Shown here: positions 25,627 through 34,895 of the stretch, piece after piece
How the letters are laid out: every line of letters starts with the position of its first letter
Position numbering within the stretch: position 1 is the stretch's first letter
Origin: M3007 sp965249785
GTDB taxonomy: Bacteria > Bacteroidota > Bacteroidia > Chitinophagales > Saprospiraceae
Assembly: GCA_965249785.1 (NCBI GenBank)
Contig: CBDFMU010000013.1
Location: forward strand, 44,982 to 108,981
Direction of reading: 5' to 3'
Length of the DNA: 64,000 bases
The notes under the pieces: model-generated
The model's input: the letters and a program-made list of their open reading frames with translations, nothing else
What the model was told of the DNA's origin: nothing
The model's database searches: none
Made by a program: the position numbers and the translations under genes

Positions 25627-28473
25627 CTATTTTCGGCTCCCAAAATTCCGTAAATTATAAGTCAGCGTCATCAAGAAATACTGGCTCAATACTTTCGTCT
25701 CCTCATCTTCTATATACGTATCCGTCACGTTGCGAAAAATACTCTTATTTTCGTCTAGCAAATCAAAAGCGGAGACCTTTATTTCCAACGCATCATTTTT
25801 CAAGAAACGATAACCAATCGCTGCATTCCAGAGTGTATAACTTTGATCGACATTGCTTTGCAGGCCATTATATAGAGATTGGTCTACGGTGCTATTGACA
25901 AAAAGTCCTTTCCAGAATTCCCATTCAAAGCGCAGTCCTAATTGATGATAAAAATAATCATTGTTTAAAGCAGGCTGCACACTATTGCGTACTATATTGA
26001 AATTGGCACTGTAATTAAAAGTAAAATCCAGTTTATCACTGATATTACTTCCCCAGACTAAACCCGCATTGGTATTGTGCCGATCAGTGGTATTAGTAAC
26101 GCCATTAATTAAACTCGGCAGCCGCGCGTAGGAATAACCGCCATTGACGCTGAAATTACTCTTTAATATTTTGACTGGCCAACTATATGTAGCCAACGAA
26201 CGGGTATTCCAGTAACCGGAAATATTGACGGGCCGCGCTAATTGTGCGCCGGGTAACAGCGGAATATTACCCAATACCGTCGTATCGGAAGTAGCGATAA
26301 TAGTAGAATTAGCAATATAATCCTGGGTATAACCACCAAATAAAGCAACCATAAAACTGGTAGCATTCGTCGGATTATTCAGATTTAGTCGCGCGGATAA
26401 CGTGTGATTATAAGGTTGCTTCAAATCTGGATTACCAATAGAGAGTAAGAGCGGATTGTCATTATTCAGCACATTCTGCAATTGACTGATACTCGGCACA
26501 TTAGTGGCCGTTCTATAATCCAGCCGCAGGTTTTTATTTTTAGAGGGCTTGTAACTATAATTAATAGAAGGTAATAGATTATCAAAGGTCTTATTAATAG
26601 AAAATTCAAATGGAAAACGCTGCGCACTCTCCATGTGAACATTCTGGTAATTCAGTCCAACCGAGAAACTGAATTTTTTATCATTTATTCTATAACTAAC
26701 ACCGCCGCGCTGCGTGGTCACATTATTATCAAAACGATTCGACAATAGCGTATCAAATTGTGTAAAATTACCCAAATCGTCTTCCTGCGCATTGGTGATT
26801 TTATCGGAATGATTCTGCGCGATGGAAGGCGAATAATTGATTTGCAAAGCCCCTTTTTGGCCGATGGGTTCGGTATAAGCCAGATCGCCCGACCACGTAT
26901 GACCGTCGCTCGAATTGGTGTATTGCTGGTCTACCACGCTGGCGGTGTCGCTACTATTGAAGAACTCACTGCGCGAAAACTGTCGGCTGTCGCCAGTGCG
27001 GTCGTTGGCGTTGATACCCGCATTGATGGAAAACGTGCGGCCTTTTTTAGCAAAACGGTGGCGATACAGCGCGTTGCCGGAAAGTGTGTACCCTTTATTG
27101 TTGGAAGAAAAATCGCTCTCGGTTTGGCTGCTTGCGCTGCCGTCGCTGAGACGGTTTTGGCCAGAAAACTGGCGGACCGTGTTGTTATCCTGCCAACTCG
27201 CGCGCGGCGTCAGCGTGAGCGTATTAGACGAATCCAGCATGTATTCTATCCGGAAATTCACACGGTGATTGAAGTTGCGATTGCCGCCGGTTTGATCCTC
27301 ATCGTACAACGCGCCGGAGGCTTCGGGCAGGAAATACTGGCGACGCAGCACGCTTTCCGTCTCGTTATTGGTTTTGTTGAAAAAGTAACTGCCACTGATT
27401 TTAGTACGTGTACCCCAACGATCGGAGTAATTGATACCCAAGGAGTTAACTGCATTAATACCGTTCTGTTGGCCAGTCAGGTAGTCGCTGGTGGAGCCCC
27501 CGCTCCGGCCTTGCTGGTCGCCGCCGCCCCGATTTCCGCCACCGCCTTGCGAACCACCACTTCTGCCGCCGCCACCGCTGCTTTGACCACCTTGCCGCCC
27601 GCTGCTGGTGCCGATCACGCCGAGCAAATCCTGCGTAGAAAAGTTTTGCTGGTTAATATTATTGGCCAAACCGATGAGCGAAATGCGCCGTTTACCATCA
27701 AAAATATTCACACTTCCCCCGGCAATATACCGATTATCGGTGCCGTAACCAGCGTATAATTTGCCAAATTGTCCATTGGATTTTCCCGATTTGGTGACAA
27801 TATTAATGGTCTTTTGCCCTTGTCCGTCATCAAAACCCGTGAATTGCGACTGGTCGCTTAGCCGATCAAAGACCTGAATTTTGTCCACTATTTCAGCGGG
27901 CAAATTGCGCAAAGTCGCCGTCGCATCGTCGCCAAAAAAGTCTTCGCCATCTATCGTGACTTTCTTTACTTCTTCGCCCTGGGCTTTTATGACGCCATTT
28001 TCGAGGGTAATGCCGGGCATTTTGGTGATCAAATCCTCGCTGGTCGCATTCTGATTAGTTTTGTAGGCATCAGCATTGTACTGCGTGGTGTCGCCGAGTT
28101 GTTGGACCCGCAGTTGTTGTTCGGTCACCGTCACTTCTTTGAGCGCGGTGGCATCCTCAGTGAGTTTCAGCCGACCCAGTAATATTTCTACCGTATCTAC
28201 TTGCACCGGCAAATTAAGGTCGGTGTAGCCCAAATACTCCGTATGCAGGGTATAATTGCCCGGCGGGACGTTGCCAAAAATAAATTTCCCCGCTATATCG
28301 GTCATGGCCCCACGTCGCATCGAATCGGTCGGAGCGGTCAAAAATACGCTGGCACCAATCAAAGACGAGTCGTTTTTGACATCGGCTAAGGTACCGGAGA
28401 CGCGGACAACTTGCGCGGAAAGCAGGCCGCACGTGGCGAGGAGGAGCGAAAGGATTAGGGTAATTTTACGCAT
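25627..28473 (-). CDS. Outer-membrane beta-barrel receptor with carboxypeptidase-regulatory domain (TonB-receptor-like)
   Basis: A 948-residue outer-membrane protein. Signal peptide 1-20 (LILSLLLATCGLLSAQ); CarboxypepD_reg-like Ig domain about 22-105 (VSGTLADVKNDSSLIGASVFL, GKFIFGNVPPGNYTLHTEYLGY); plug-like domain about 130-230 (MPGITLENGVIKAQGEEVKKVTIDGEDFFG); then a barrel of the OMP_b-brl_3 type. A Gly/Ser/Gln-rich linker of about 45 residues (near 293-337) interrupts the start of the barrel. The protein lacks a SusD partner nearby, so it is not a classical polysaccharide locus; the family includes metal- and peptide-uptake receptors. The cargo is unknown. Palindromic repeats flank the gene on both sides. 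Confidence 0.87.
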   Translation of the reverse strand: MRKITLILSLLLATCGLLSAQVVRVSGTLADVKNDSSLIGASVFLTAPTDSMRRGAMTDIAGKFIFGNVPPGNYTLHTEYLGYTDLNLPVQVDTVEILLGRLKLTEDATALKEVTVTEQQLRVQQLGDTTQYNADAYKTNQNATSEDLITKMPGITLENGVIKAQGEEVKKVTIDGEDFFGDDATATLRNLPAEIVDKIQVFDRLSDQSQFTGFDDGQGQKTINIVTKSGKSNGQFGKLYAGYGTDNRYIAGGSVNIFDGKRRISLIGLANNINQQNFSTQDLLGVIGTSSGRQGGQSSGGGGRSGGSQGGGGNRGGGDQQGRSGGSTSDYLTGQQNGINAVNSLGINYSDRWGTRTKISGSYFFNKTNNETESVLRRQYFLPEASGALYDEDQTGGNRNFNHRVNFRIEYMLDSSNTLTLTPRASWQDNNTVRQFSGQNRLSDGSASSQTESDFSSNNKGYTLSGNALYRHRFAKKGRTFSINAGINANDRTGDSRQFSRSEFFNSSDTASVVDQQYTNSSDGHTWSGDLAYTEPIGQKGALQINYSPSIAQNHSDKITNAQEDDLGNFTQFDTLLSNRFDNNVTTQRGGVSYRINDKKFSFSVGLNYQNVHMESAQRFPFEFSINKTFDNLLPSINYSYKPSKNKNLRLDYRTATNVPSISQLQNVLNNDNPLLLSIGNPDLKQPYNHTLSARLNLNNPTNATSFMVALFGGYTQDYIANSTIIATSDTTVLGNIPLLPGAQLARPVNISGYWNTRSLATYSWPVKILKSNFSVNGGYSYARLPSLINGVTNTTDRHNTNAGLVWGSNISDKLDFTFNYSANFNIVRNSVQPALNNDYFYHQLGLRFEWEFWKGLFVNSTVDQSLYNGLQSNVDQSYTLWNAAIGYRFLKNDALEIKVSAFDLLDENKSIFRNVTDTYIEDEETKVLSQYFLMTLTYNLRNFGSRK

Positions 28474-28500
28474 GGTTGGTGTTTTGTATGGATTCCAGGT

Positions 28501-28572
28501 TTGTCATCCGGTCGGGAACTGTCCACTCTACGATGTACTCCACAGGGTGGACAGTTCCCAATAGGATGACAA
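28501..28572. repeat. 26-bp-arm palindromic repeat upstream of the receptor gene
   Basis: 28501-28526 (TTGTCATCC...GGGAACTGTCCAC) is complementary to 28547-28572 with about three mismatches. It lies 28 bp before the receptor start codon and could affect its leader or be a dispersed repeat. Confidence 0.55.
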
Positions 28573-28696
28573 AAAATGTGGGTTGTATAGGGCTAATAAT
28601 TGTCATAGACTACTCGGAAAGAATGAGGTAAAAACCCATGATTGCAAACCATTGTCAACAGTTTCTTTTTCAGAAAAAACCGTACCGTGCGCCGGA

Positions 28697-28752
28697 AGTA
28701 GTAGCCTCACTCAAAGTGAGAGTACCACTTTATTTTAAGTGAGACTACTTAC
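28697..28752. repeat. GTAGTAGTCTCACTT palindrome, copy 2 (extended)
   Basis: AGTAGTAGCCTCACT and AAGTGAGACTACTTA form the outer arms, with an inner AAAGTGAGAGTACCACTTT. It immediately precedes queG, and the first codons of the longest queG frame run through it, which argues that the true start is downstream. Confidence 0.5.
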
Positions 28753-28777
28753 TCTTGGCCAATGTAATTTTGCAAAA

Positions 28778-29717
28778 TGCAAACCACGGCTCCGTCATAC
28801 CGACCTGATTCGCGCTGAGGCCCAACGGCTGGGCTTCGGTTTTGTCGGTTTTGCGCGAGCCGAACGGCTGGATGAAGAGGCACGACATTTGGAACAATGG
28901 CTGAACGCGGGAGCGCACGGGCGCATGGCGTACATGGAAAATTATTTCGATCTGCGCATTGATCCCACGCAGTTGGTTCCGAGCGCGAAGACGGTTATTT
29001 GCCTGACTTTCAATTACTTCACGGATGAAAAACAGCAAGACCCGGCGGCTCCGAAGATCGCCACTTACGCTTACGGCGAGGACTACCATTATGTGGTAAA
29101 AGACCGCTTGAAAAACGTTGTTGCAATACATGCGCGACGAGATTGGGGAGATCGATGGGCGTTGCTTCGTGGATAGTGCGCCAGTGATGGAGCGTGAATG
29201 GGCGCAACGCGCGGGCATCGGCTGGAATGGGCGTAATACCTTGACGATCAATCCTAAACGTGGCTCTTTTTTCTTTTTGGCAGAAATTATTTGCGACCTG
29301 CCGCTGCTCTACGACGACCCTATTCGCGATCACTGCGGTACTTGTCGGCGTTGCATAGATGCCTGTCCCACGGAGGCGATTGCGCCGGAAGGTTATTTTC
29401 TGGATGCCTCAAAATGTATTTCCTATCTAACGATTGAATTGCGCGACAACATTCCGAGCGAGTTTCAGGAACAAATGGACGGCTGGATGTTTGGCTGCGA
29501 TGTGTGTCAGGACGTATGTCCGTGGAACCGATTTTCGCAACGCCATGCGGAACCGGCTTTTGAGCCGCAGGAGGATTTACTGAAACTCAGTCAGCGCGAT
29601 TGGCAGGAATTGACGGAAGAGACGTTTAGCAAGGTTTTTAAAAAGTCAGCGGTGAAGCGGGTGAAGTATGCGGGCTTGAAACGGAATATTGCGTTTGTTG
29701 GTAAGGGAAATTTTTAA
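28778..29717 (+). pseudogene. queG: Epoxyqueuosine reductase, broken by frameshift(s)
   Basis: Two frames make one cobalamin/iron-sulfur enzyme of about 310 residues that reduces epoxyqueuosine to queuosine in tRNA anticodons. The first frame gives LIRAEAQRLGFGFVGFARAE, AHGRMAYMENYFDLRIDP and ATYAYGEDYHYVVKDRLKN. The second continues LLQYMRDEIGEIDGRCFVDSAPVMEREWAQRAGIGWNG-type sequence with both 4Fe-4S motifs: CGTCRRCIDACP and CDVCQDVCPWN. One extra base at about 29117 (AAAAACGTTG) causes the main break. The ATG at 28778 is in a different frame from the first part, hinting at a second indel near 28800; otherwise the start would lie in the upstream palindrome. All catalytic motifs survive. Confidence 0.85.
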
Positions 29718-29732
29718 TCTTCTGAGAAAGAA

Positions 29733-29768
29733 AAGCCCCTCTCGTAAATCACTTTACGAGGGGCTCCT
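29733..29768. terminator. Terminator between convergent queG and PA-domain gene
   Basis: AGCCCCTCTCGTAAA pairs with TTTACGAGGGGCT (one 2-nt bulge), followed by CCTTT on plus and preceded by an A-run. Confidence 0.7.
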
Positions 29769-29791
29769 TTATGCTAGTTTTAATTCTACTA

Positions 29792-32344
29792 TTATTCCAC
29801 AATCAAGCGGCGAGTCGAGCGGTTGGTGCCGTCAGTCATTTCCACAAAATAAAGTCCTTTGGCGAAGCGGCTCATGTCCAGGCGAATGGTGCCTTCCTGA
29901 ACATTGCTTGCTGTGCGCTGCATCAGTTGTTGACCCAGACTGTTGGTCACGCGAATCGTCAGATCGGCGGCTTCTGGCAGAGAAATCATCAGGTTGGTCA
30001 CGCCATTCGTTGGGTTGGGAGCCAGACGGATCCCTTGGTCAAACGATGGATCGTTAATAGCAACAATCGGTTGTAACTGTTTGACTTTCAAGCAGAACTC
30101 ACCTGCCGAAAGAGCACCCTGGAAGTTGAAACCATCCACTAGCATATAATATTTCCGACCAGCTACGGTTTGTAGCGTATCGCCAGCGGGGTAAGTAGTA
30201 TTCGTAGCATTTGGACCATCTTCACTGCAAAGCACACTAGTCAAAGCAGAGCAGGAAGTACCCGAGTAGATAGACAATTGTGTATCGCCATCATTGATAT
30301 AATTAGTGGAACCACAATCGCCAGTTTCGATAAAGTACAGCCCACCGTCGCCCGTGAAGGTGAACCAAAGCGAATTGTCCAGAGAAGGTGCGGTGCCGTT
30401 GCCATCAGGTTCGCCAAAGCATTCGTAGCCAGTAGTTGGATCACCAACAGTGGTAGCACTAGTATTATCAAATAAACCAGAATTGACTACTTGCCCAACG
30501 GGCTGTCCAAACAAATTATTGATGTTGGTTGCATCTACACAAAAATCACTTGATGCGCCCGCCGCCAATTTAATGAATTGCACATCATCCACATAAAACT
30601 TGTAGGTAGCATCAATCGGGAAAAAGTCCACGCCCGAGATTTGGGCGTTGGTAGTAGGAGCACCCATTGCATCAGATGCCAGGTTGAAATCCCATACGCC
30701 AGCCAAGGTGTCGCTCACCAGTAAGTAAGTCACTTTATTGGTGACATCAAAGTATTGCTTTACATCAATCCATTTATCATACTGATAATGGAAAGTACCT
30801 AACGCGGTAGTACCGACCATCACGCGGCCTGCGCCGTTGGCATCGAAGAATACATCGGACGCATAGATGTGCGGCGTAAGATCATGCTGGATATTGTAGT
30901 AGGCTTTTTTGCCGGCTGGAATGTACATTTTCCATTTCAGCAAATAATTGCCACTCGTACTGTCGCCGAGCAGCAGAATGACATCCTGCTGAGTACCAGG
31001 TAGCGCAAAGTCAATTTTCAAAGACTGTGTACCAGAGAAAGCTTGTTCGTTGGTAACGATGCCCTCGCCGCCCGTACCATCCCAGGTATCCCAGTGATCC
31101 GATTGTGGACCGAGCGCACCCAGCGTATAGGGTTCCAGATCATCACAAATGATAGCAGCAGTATCGCATACCAAATCAGCGGATGGACAAAGACCGCAGG
31201 AATCAAAACAAACGGCTGGTAACACGATAGCATCTTCATTGGGGACTATATATATGCGATTGAATCCACCGAAACCATTTGGTGCACCGCATTCAGCAGT
31301 GATGGCTCTTTCGTCATCATTAAAGGTGTTGCCGTTGATAAATTTGTAGAGCAGGGTATCGCCGGGAGCTGCCGTCAAGGTATACGTGTAAATATCATTG
31401 CCAGCATCCACCAAAGGGGTCGAAGCCGGATCATAGCCCTGGAAGTTGCCAGCGATGTGCACCCCATTAGGGGACACGGTTTGTTGGCGCAGATCTACCA
31501 GGAACGTAACGATGGTTTGGCAAACACTACAGCTTCCAAAGCAGACTTTGGGAGCATCTGCACCCTCCAGACCAGCATATATGTAACGCGCATAACCCGT
31601 CGAATCGCCCACAATACTATCTGCACCACAGTAAGCTGGCACCACTTCTATGCCCGCCTGGGTAATGCCATTCACAAAGACATAAGCAAGTTCCGTAGTA
31701 GCAGGTACAGTCAGGGTGCCGCCATACAAACCGTTGCCCAAACTGGTCAAAGGAATGGCTGCTGCTGCCTGGCCTTCTATATTATAGCCCAGATAAACGC
31801 CCGCTGGGTCCACCGTTTCATTACTTAAATCCACTACGAAATTTACATTTACATCGGGCAAAGTCATACAGCCAGTCACTGTACCACCCGCTGTAAGGGT
31901 CGCTTTCAGTGTTAAACCATCCGCATAGCTAATCATGGCTACACCAATATTGATTAGGCTACCGATTCCACCGTCTGCTATTCCACCAGGTACTATTCCA
32001 GCAGCAGTATTGACGATGAGAACACCGATAGCCCCGGCATCTTGCGCGTTGAGTACTTTAGCGGCAAAATTACAAGTACCACGATCCACCACGGCGATTT
32101 TGCCGGTTAGGTCAGCTACATTTGGATTGCATCCCAGTGTAGAGCCCGCAGTATCTGCCATGATGACCAGATCGCCGCAAATGTCATTGGCAGGTATGCC
32201 CCAGCCAGTAGTCAAAGCGATAAAATTATAGTCGCCAGCAATACTATCCGGCGCACTGACAACGAAACTACCTACCTGCGCCAATGCCGTATAGGCGGTA
32301 GACAGGAGGAAAATAAGCAGAAAAAGAGGTGTAAGTCGCTTCAT
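29792..32344 (-). CDS. T9SS-exported protein with PA domain and starch-binding-like modules
   Basis: An 850-residue secreted protein from the ATG at 32344 (signal MKRLTPLFLLIFLLSTAY ... ALAQ; earlier Met codons precede no signal). A protease-associated (PA) domain covers about 60-165 (LTGKIAVVDRGTCNFAAKVLNAQDAGAIGVLIVN is classical). Two related modules of about 100 residues follow, each with VDLRNETV/VDLSNETV-type openings and ending in a Cys cluster (CFGSCSVC, CFDSCGLC). A central jelly-roll-like domain with WKMYIPAGKKAYY follows, then a domain rich in Thr/Gly/Asp, and a type A Por sorting tail (LAPNPTNGVTNLMISLPEAA ... GLYFVEMTDGTNRSTRRLIVE). No peptidase domain accompanies the PA domain. 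Extracellular; function unknown. Confidence 0.82.
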   Translation of the reverse strand: MKRLTPLFLLIFLLSTAYTALAQVGSFVVSAPDSIAGDYNFIALTTGWGIPANDICGDLVIMADTAGSTLGCNPNVADLTGKIAVVDRGTCNFAAKVLNAQDAGAIGVLIVNTAAGIVPGGIADGGIGSLINIGVAMISYADGLTLKATLTAGGTVTGCMTLPDVNVNFVVDLSNETVDPAGVYLGYNIEGQAAAAIPLTSLGNGLYGGTLTVPATTELAYVFVNGITQAGIEVVPAYCGADSIVGDSTGYARYIYAGLEGADAPKVCFGSCSVCQTIVTFLVDLRQQTVSPNGVHIAGNFQGYDPASTPLVDAGNDIYTYTLTAAPGDTLLYKFINGNTFNDDERAITAECGAPNGFGGFNRIYIVPNEDAIVLPAVCFDSCGLCPSADLVCDTAAIICDDLEPYTLGALGPQSDHWDTWDGTGGEGIVTNEQAFSGTQSLKIDFALPGTQQDVILLLGDSTSGNYLLKWKMYIPAGKKAYYNIQHDLTPHIYASDVFFDANGAGRVMVGTTALGTFHYQYDKWIDVKQYFDVTNKVTYLLVSDTLAGVWDFNLASDAMGAPTTNAQISGVDFFPIDATYKFYVDDVQFIKLAAGASSDFCVDATNINNLFGQPVGQVVNSGLFDNTSATTVGDPTTGYECFGEPDGNGTAPSLDNSLWFTFTGDGGLYFIETGDCGSTNYINDGDTQLSIYSGTSCSALTSVLCSEDGPNATNTTYPAGDTLQTVAGRKYYMLVDGFNFQGALSAGEFCLKVKQLQPIVAINDPSFDQGIRLAPNPTNGVTNLMISLPEAADLTIRVTNSLGQQLMQRTASNVQEGTIRLDMSRFAKGLYFVEMTDGTNRSTRRLIVE

Positions 32345-32515
32345 AAAAAGCATGATTTGTGTGGTAAACTGATTAGTGAGTATGGTTAAATTGTTTGTCG
32401 AAAGACAAATCATTATTCTGACGACGGTACTTCGCGGCGCATAGGGTGGTCCACGAAGCAAGAATCTTCTCTGTCAATTTTCCAAAAAAAGTGGGCCATT
32501 AAAGGCATCATGGCA

Positions 32516-33418
32516 TTAGCCGGGTACTCGAACCAGGTAGGTTTTGCCAGCTTTATTCGTCAATTTACTGTCCATCAACCAGGGATTGTACAGTTTCAGC
32601 ATCCGATAGTTGGTGCCGTGTTCGCGGGCGAAATCACCCCAGTTGGCTACTGCTCCTTTTACTTCGATAGTTTTGAAAGCCGATAATGGTGGATACAAAC
32701 TGCCTTTTTCGATGATATACTCGTATTCATCGGCGTGCAGCATCACCTCTTTCATGGCTACAATCCGAAAAGGGTAGCGCATCGTTTCGTCGGCGGCGAG
32801 GTTCATCTCGAAGAAATTGTCGGCGCGTTGCTTGGCTTTTTCCTGTACAATACGGCCATGGCCACCATTGTAAGCGGCGGCAGCCAGCACCCAGGAACCC
32901 AGTTTATTTTTCTCGTCCTGTAAATATTTGACGGCGGCGTGGGTGGATTTTTCCAAATCGTAGCGCTCATCTATTTCGTCATTTACTTCCAGACCATACT
33001 GAATAGCGGCGTCTTTCATGAATTGCCAAACGCCCTTTGCGCCAGCGGGCGACACCACGTTGGACAGTGCGCTTTCGGCAACGGCCAAATATTTCAGGTC
33101 TTCGGGAGCACTGTCGCTTTTCAGGATGGGTTCAATAATGGGAAAAATAGCGTTGGCACGCTGTATGACCAGAATGGTCTGCGAATGGAAATATACGTTG
33201 CGCAGCACCTCCGCGTCGAGGCGTTGGCGCACATCCCAGTTGTCCATCGGGAACTTCTCCCCGCAAAAATCGAAGTCCTTATTTAGGTTAATGGAACGCA
33301 CGATCTGTTCCGGCCCGTTGGCATCGGCTCCGTGGCCTTTATAAGAGGAAAAAAACAGGGCAATCAGCCCGGCGGCCAGAAAAATATTGAGGGCAAAAAG
33401 GTGGCGGTTGTTCAGCAT
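32516..33418 (-). CDS. Lytic transglycosylase (SLT/MltD-like)
   Basis: A 300-residue murein-cleaving enzyme. One N-terminal hydrophobic helix (about 8-23) exports or anchors it. The SLT domain shows the catalytic Glu in LKYLAVAESALSNVVSPAGAKGVWQFM, the GxxQFM-type segment, and AAAYNGGHGRI. It ends in a LysM-like region (REHGTNYRMLKLYNPWL ... AGKTYLVRVPG) that would bind peptidoglycan. Members cleave between MurNAc and GlcNAc forming anhydro-MurNAc, in the periplasm. The gene is upstream of the PA-domain protein by about 170 bp on the same strand. Confidence 0.88.
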   Translation of the reverse strand: MLNNRHLFALNIFLAAGLIALFFSSYKGHGADANGPEQIVRSINLNKDFDFCGEKFPMDNWDVRQRLDAEVLRNVYFHSQTILVIQRANAIFPIIEPILKSDSAPEDLKYLAVAESALSNVVSPAGAKGVWQFMKDAAIQYGLEVNDEIDERYDLEKSTHAAVKYLQDEKNKLGSWVLAAAAYNGGHGRIVQEKAKQRADNFFEMNLAADETMRYPFRIVAMKEVMLHADEYEYIIEKGSLYPPLSAFKTIEVKGAVANWGDFAREHGTNYRMLKLYNPWLMDSKLTNKAGKTYLVRVPG

Positions 33419-33473
33419 ACAAGGAGGCGGCGGATGAAGCAGTCGGCAAATTTACATCATCGCGCGGCATTTT

Positions 33474-34007
33474 CTATGCTTCGCCCTTGCCTTTTTTGTA
33501 CACTGGCACCGTCGAACACGGCTCCCCAAACAGGATGCTCAACGCGATAGGCTGCAAGCGGCGCGTCAGATCGAGGTAAGCAGCAGGCGGAACGGGCTGG
33601 TCGCTGCAACCCTTGACGACCAAACGTTTGCCTTCATAACCAGACAAATCGAGGGTGGCCAGTTTTTTCAAAAAAGCGGTTTCGGCGAATGCTTCGGGCG
33701 GACATTGGGCAATATCGGTGGCATAAGGCGCAGCGTGAACCGCTACCAGCATATAGGCCCACATCGGAATAATGGCATCCGCCGAACAATAGACGGCCAG
33801 GTTTTTACCCGTGTACTGCGCCCAATCATGGTTTTTGAGGGCCTCGCGGAAGTCTTTTTCCTTGAGGATTAGTTCCATGAACAAATAATTTTTCAAGTCG
33901 AACGCCACGATCTCGCCCGCCGGATAGAATTCTTCCAAATCAATGGTGACCAGGCCGCTGGTAGCGACGCGATTGACGAGCGGGGGTGCGATGAGCGTGG
34001 ATTCCAT
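33474..34007 (-). CDS. DUF2480 family protein
   Basis: A 177-residue protein restricted to Bacteroidota. The start PPLVNRVATSGLVTIDLEEFYP is the family signature; FREALKNHDWAQYTGKNLAVYCSADAIIPMWAYM and LVVKGCSDQPVPPAAYLDLTRRLQP are conserved. Two Cys in CSADAIIP and KGCSDQ could bind a metal, but nothing is established. Cytoplasmic, no signal or membrane segment. It lies between scpB and the transglycosylase gene. Confidence 0.85.
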   Translation of the reverse strand: MESTLIAPPLVNRVATSGLVTIDLEEFYPAGEIVAFDLKNYLFMELILKEKDFREALKNHDWAQYTGKNLAVYCSADAIIPMWAYMLVAVHAAPYATDIAQCPPEAFAETAFLKKLATLDLSGYEGKRLVVKGCSDQPVPPAAYLDLTRRLQPIALSILFGEPCSTVPVYKKGKGEA

Positions 34008-34033
34008 AATTAGAGTGCGTATTATTTGATAAT

Positions 34034-34134
34034 GTCACAGAGGTTCACAGAGTATTTGGAGGCTCACCGAGAAATAATTAAAGACCTATGTGAGCCTCTA
34101 TTTTACTCCTTACTCTGTGAGCCTCTGTGTAACA
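34034..34134. repeat. Nested palindrome CACAGAGG...CCTCTGTG overlapping the scpB 3' end
   Basis: CACAGAGGTTCACAGAG (from 34036) pairs with CTCTGTGAGCCTCTGTG near the other end (one mismatch); inside, GAGGCTCAC pairs perfectly with GTGAGCCTC. The right arm encodes the last five residues and the stop codon of scpB. Confidence 0.65.
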
Positions 34135-34718
34135 GGAAGGTCAGGCACAAATTCCTCCAAAGCTGGCATTTCCCCCACCACATTTTCCACCTCTTTAAAA
34201 TCCTTGGGTTTGGGCAAATCATGCAGACTTTTAATGCCCAAATAGTCCATAAACTTCTCGCTGGTGGCGTACAAAAGTGGTCGGCCCGGCCCTTCGCTGC
34301 GTCCGGCAATGGAAACAAGTTCCTTTTCCAAAAGTTTTTGGAGGGCGTAGTCGCAATTCACGCCGCGCACTTCTTCCAGTTCGGATTTGGTGACGGGTTG
34401 TTTGTAAGCGACTAATGCCAGCGTTTCAAGCGCGGCTTGGGAAAGACGCCTTTTGGTCGTTTGTTTCAAATGCACCGCGACTGTATGGTGGTAAGCTCCT
34501 TTAGTCATAAACTGGTAGCCGCCCGCTATTTCTACCAATTCAAAAGCGGAAGTTTCCTGCTGCAATTGGCTGCGAATCTGTTCCAGCGTCGCCTGAACGA
34601 CGGTTTCGGGTATTTCAGACTGCAAGGCTTCGTCCAGCACAGACTTGATATCCACTAAGGCCAAGGGCTGCGGAGAGGCGAAAAGGAGGGCTTCGATGTG
34701 TTGTTGCAAAAGGTGCAT
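34110..34718 (-). CDS. scpB: Segregation and condensation protein B
   Basis: A 202-residue winged-helix partner of SMC and ScpA in chromosome condensation. LQQHIEALLFASPQPL opens the first winged helix; RRLSQAALETLALVAYKQPVTKSELEEVRGVNCDYALQKLLEKELVSIAGRSEGPGRPLLYATSEKFMDYLGI is the family core. After the conserved end the protein continues into an acidic, Pro-rich tail (EMPALEEFVPDLP), whose final VTQRLTE is read from the arm of a palindromic repeat, so the original stop may have been displaced by the repeat. scpA is not adjacent. Confidence 0.93.
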   Translation of the reverse strand: MHLLQQHIEALLFASPQPLALVDIKSVLDEALQSEIPETVVQATLEQIRSQLQQETSAFELVEIAGGYQFMTKGAYHHTVAVHLKQTTKRRLSQAALETLALVAYKQPVTKSELEEVRGVNCDYALQKLLEKELVSIAGRSEGPGRPLLYATSEKFMDYLGIKSLHDLPKPKDFKEVENVVGEMPALEEFVPDLPVTQRLTE

Positions 34719-34739
34719 GGGGCTAATGAGACTGCAATA

Positions 34740-34884
34740 TTTGATTGACGATATAAGATTCCACGATTGTTGATGTTAGATGTTCGTGAGGCGGCGCAAA
34801 TCTCCATCTTATCCCTTAAAATTTGCGTATTTATTGGATGTTTGGCTACTTCAACAATCCTGTAATCGGCATTCGTCAATCAAA
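34740..34884. repeat. Large nested imperfect palindrome between phoD-like gene and scpB
   Basis: TTTGATTGACGA (34740-34751) pairs with TCGTCAATCAAA (34873-34884), GATTGTTGA (34765-34773) with TCAACAATC (34851-34859), and CGCAAAT with ATTTGCG near the centre. The spacer is essentially one long interrupted hairpin. Confidence 0.55.
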
Positions 34885-34895
34885 AATTTTCTTCC

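Noticed and set aside
26758..27759. 333-residue ORF antisense to the outer-membrane receptor
   Set aside because: It mirrors a coding frame, has Ala/Ile-rich composition typical of a shadow, and matches no family.
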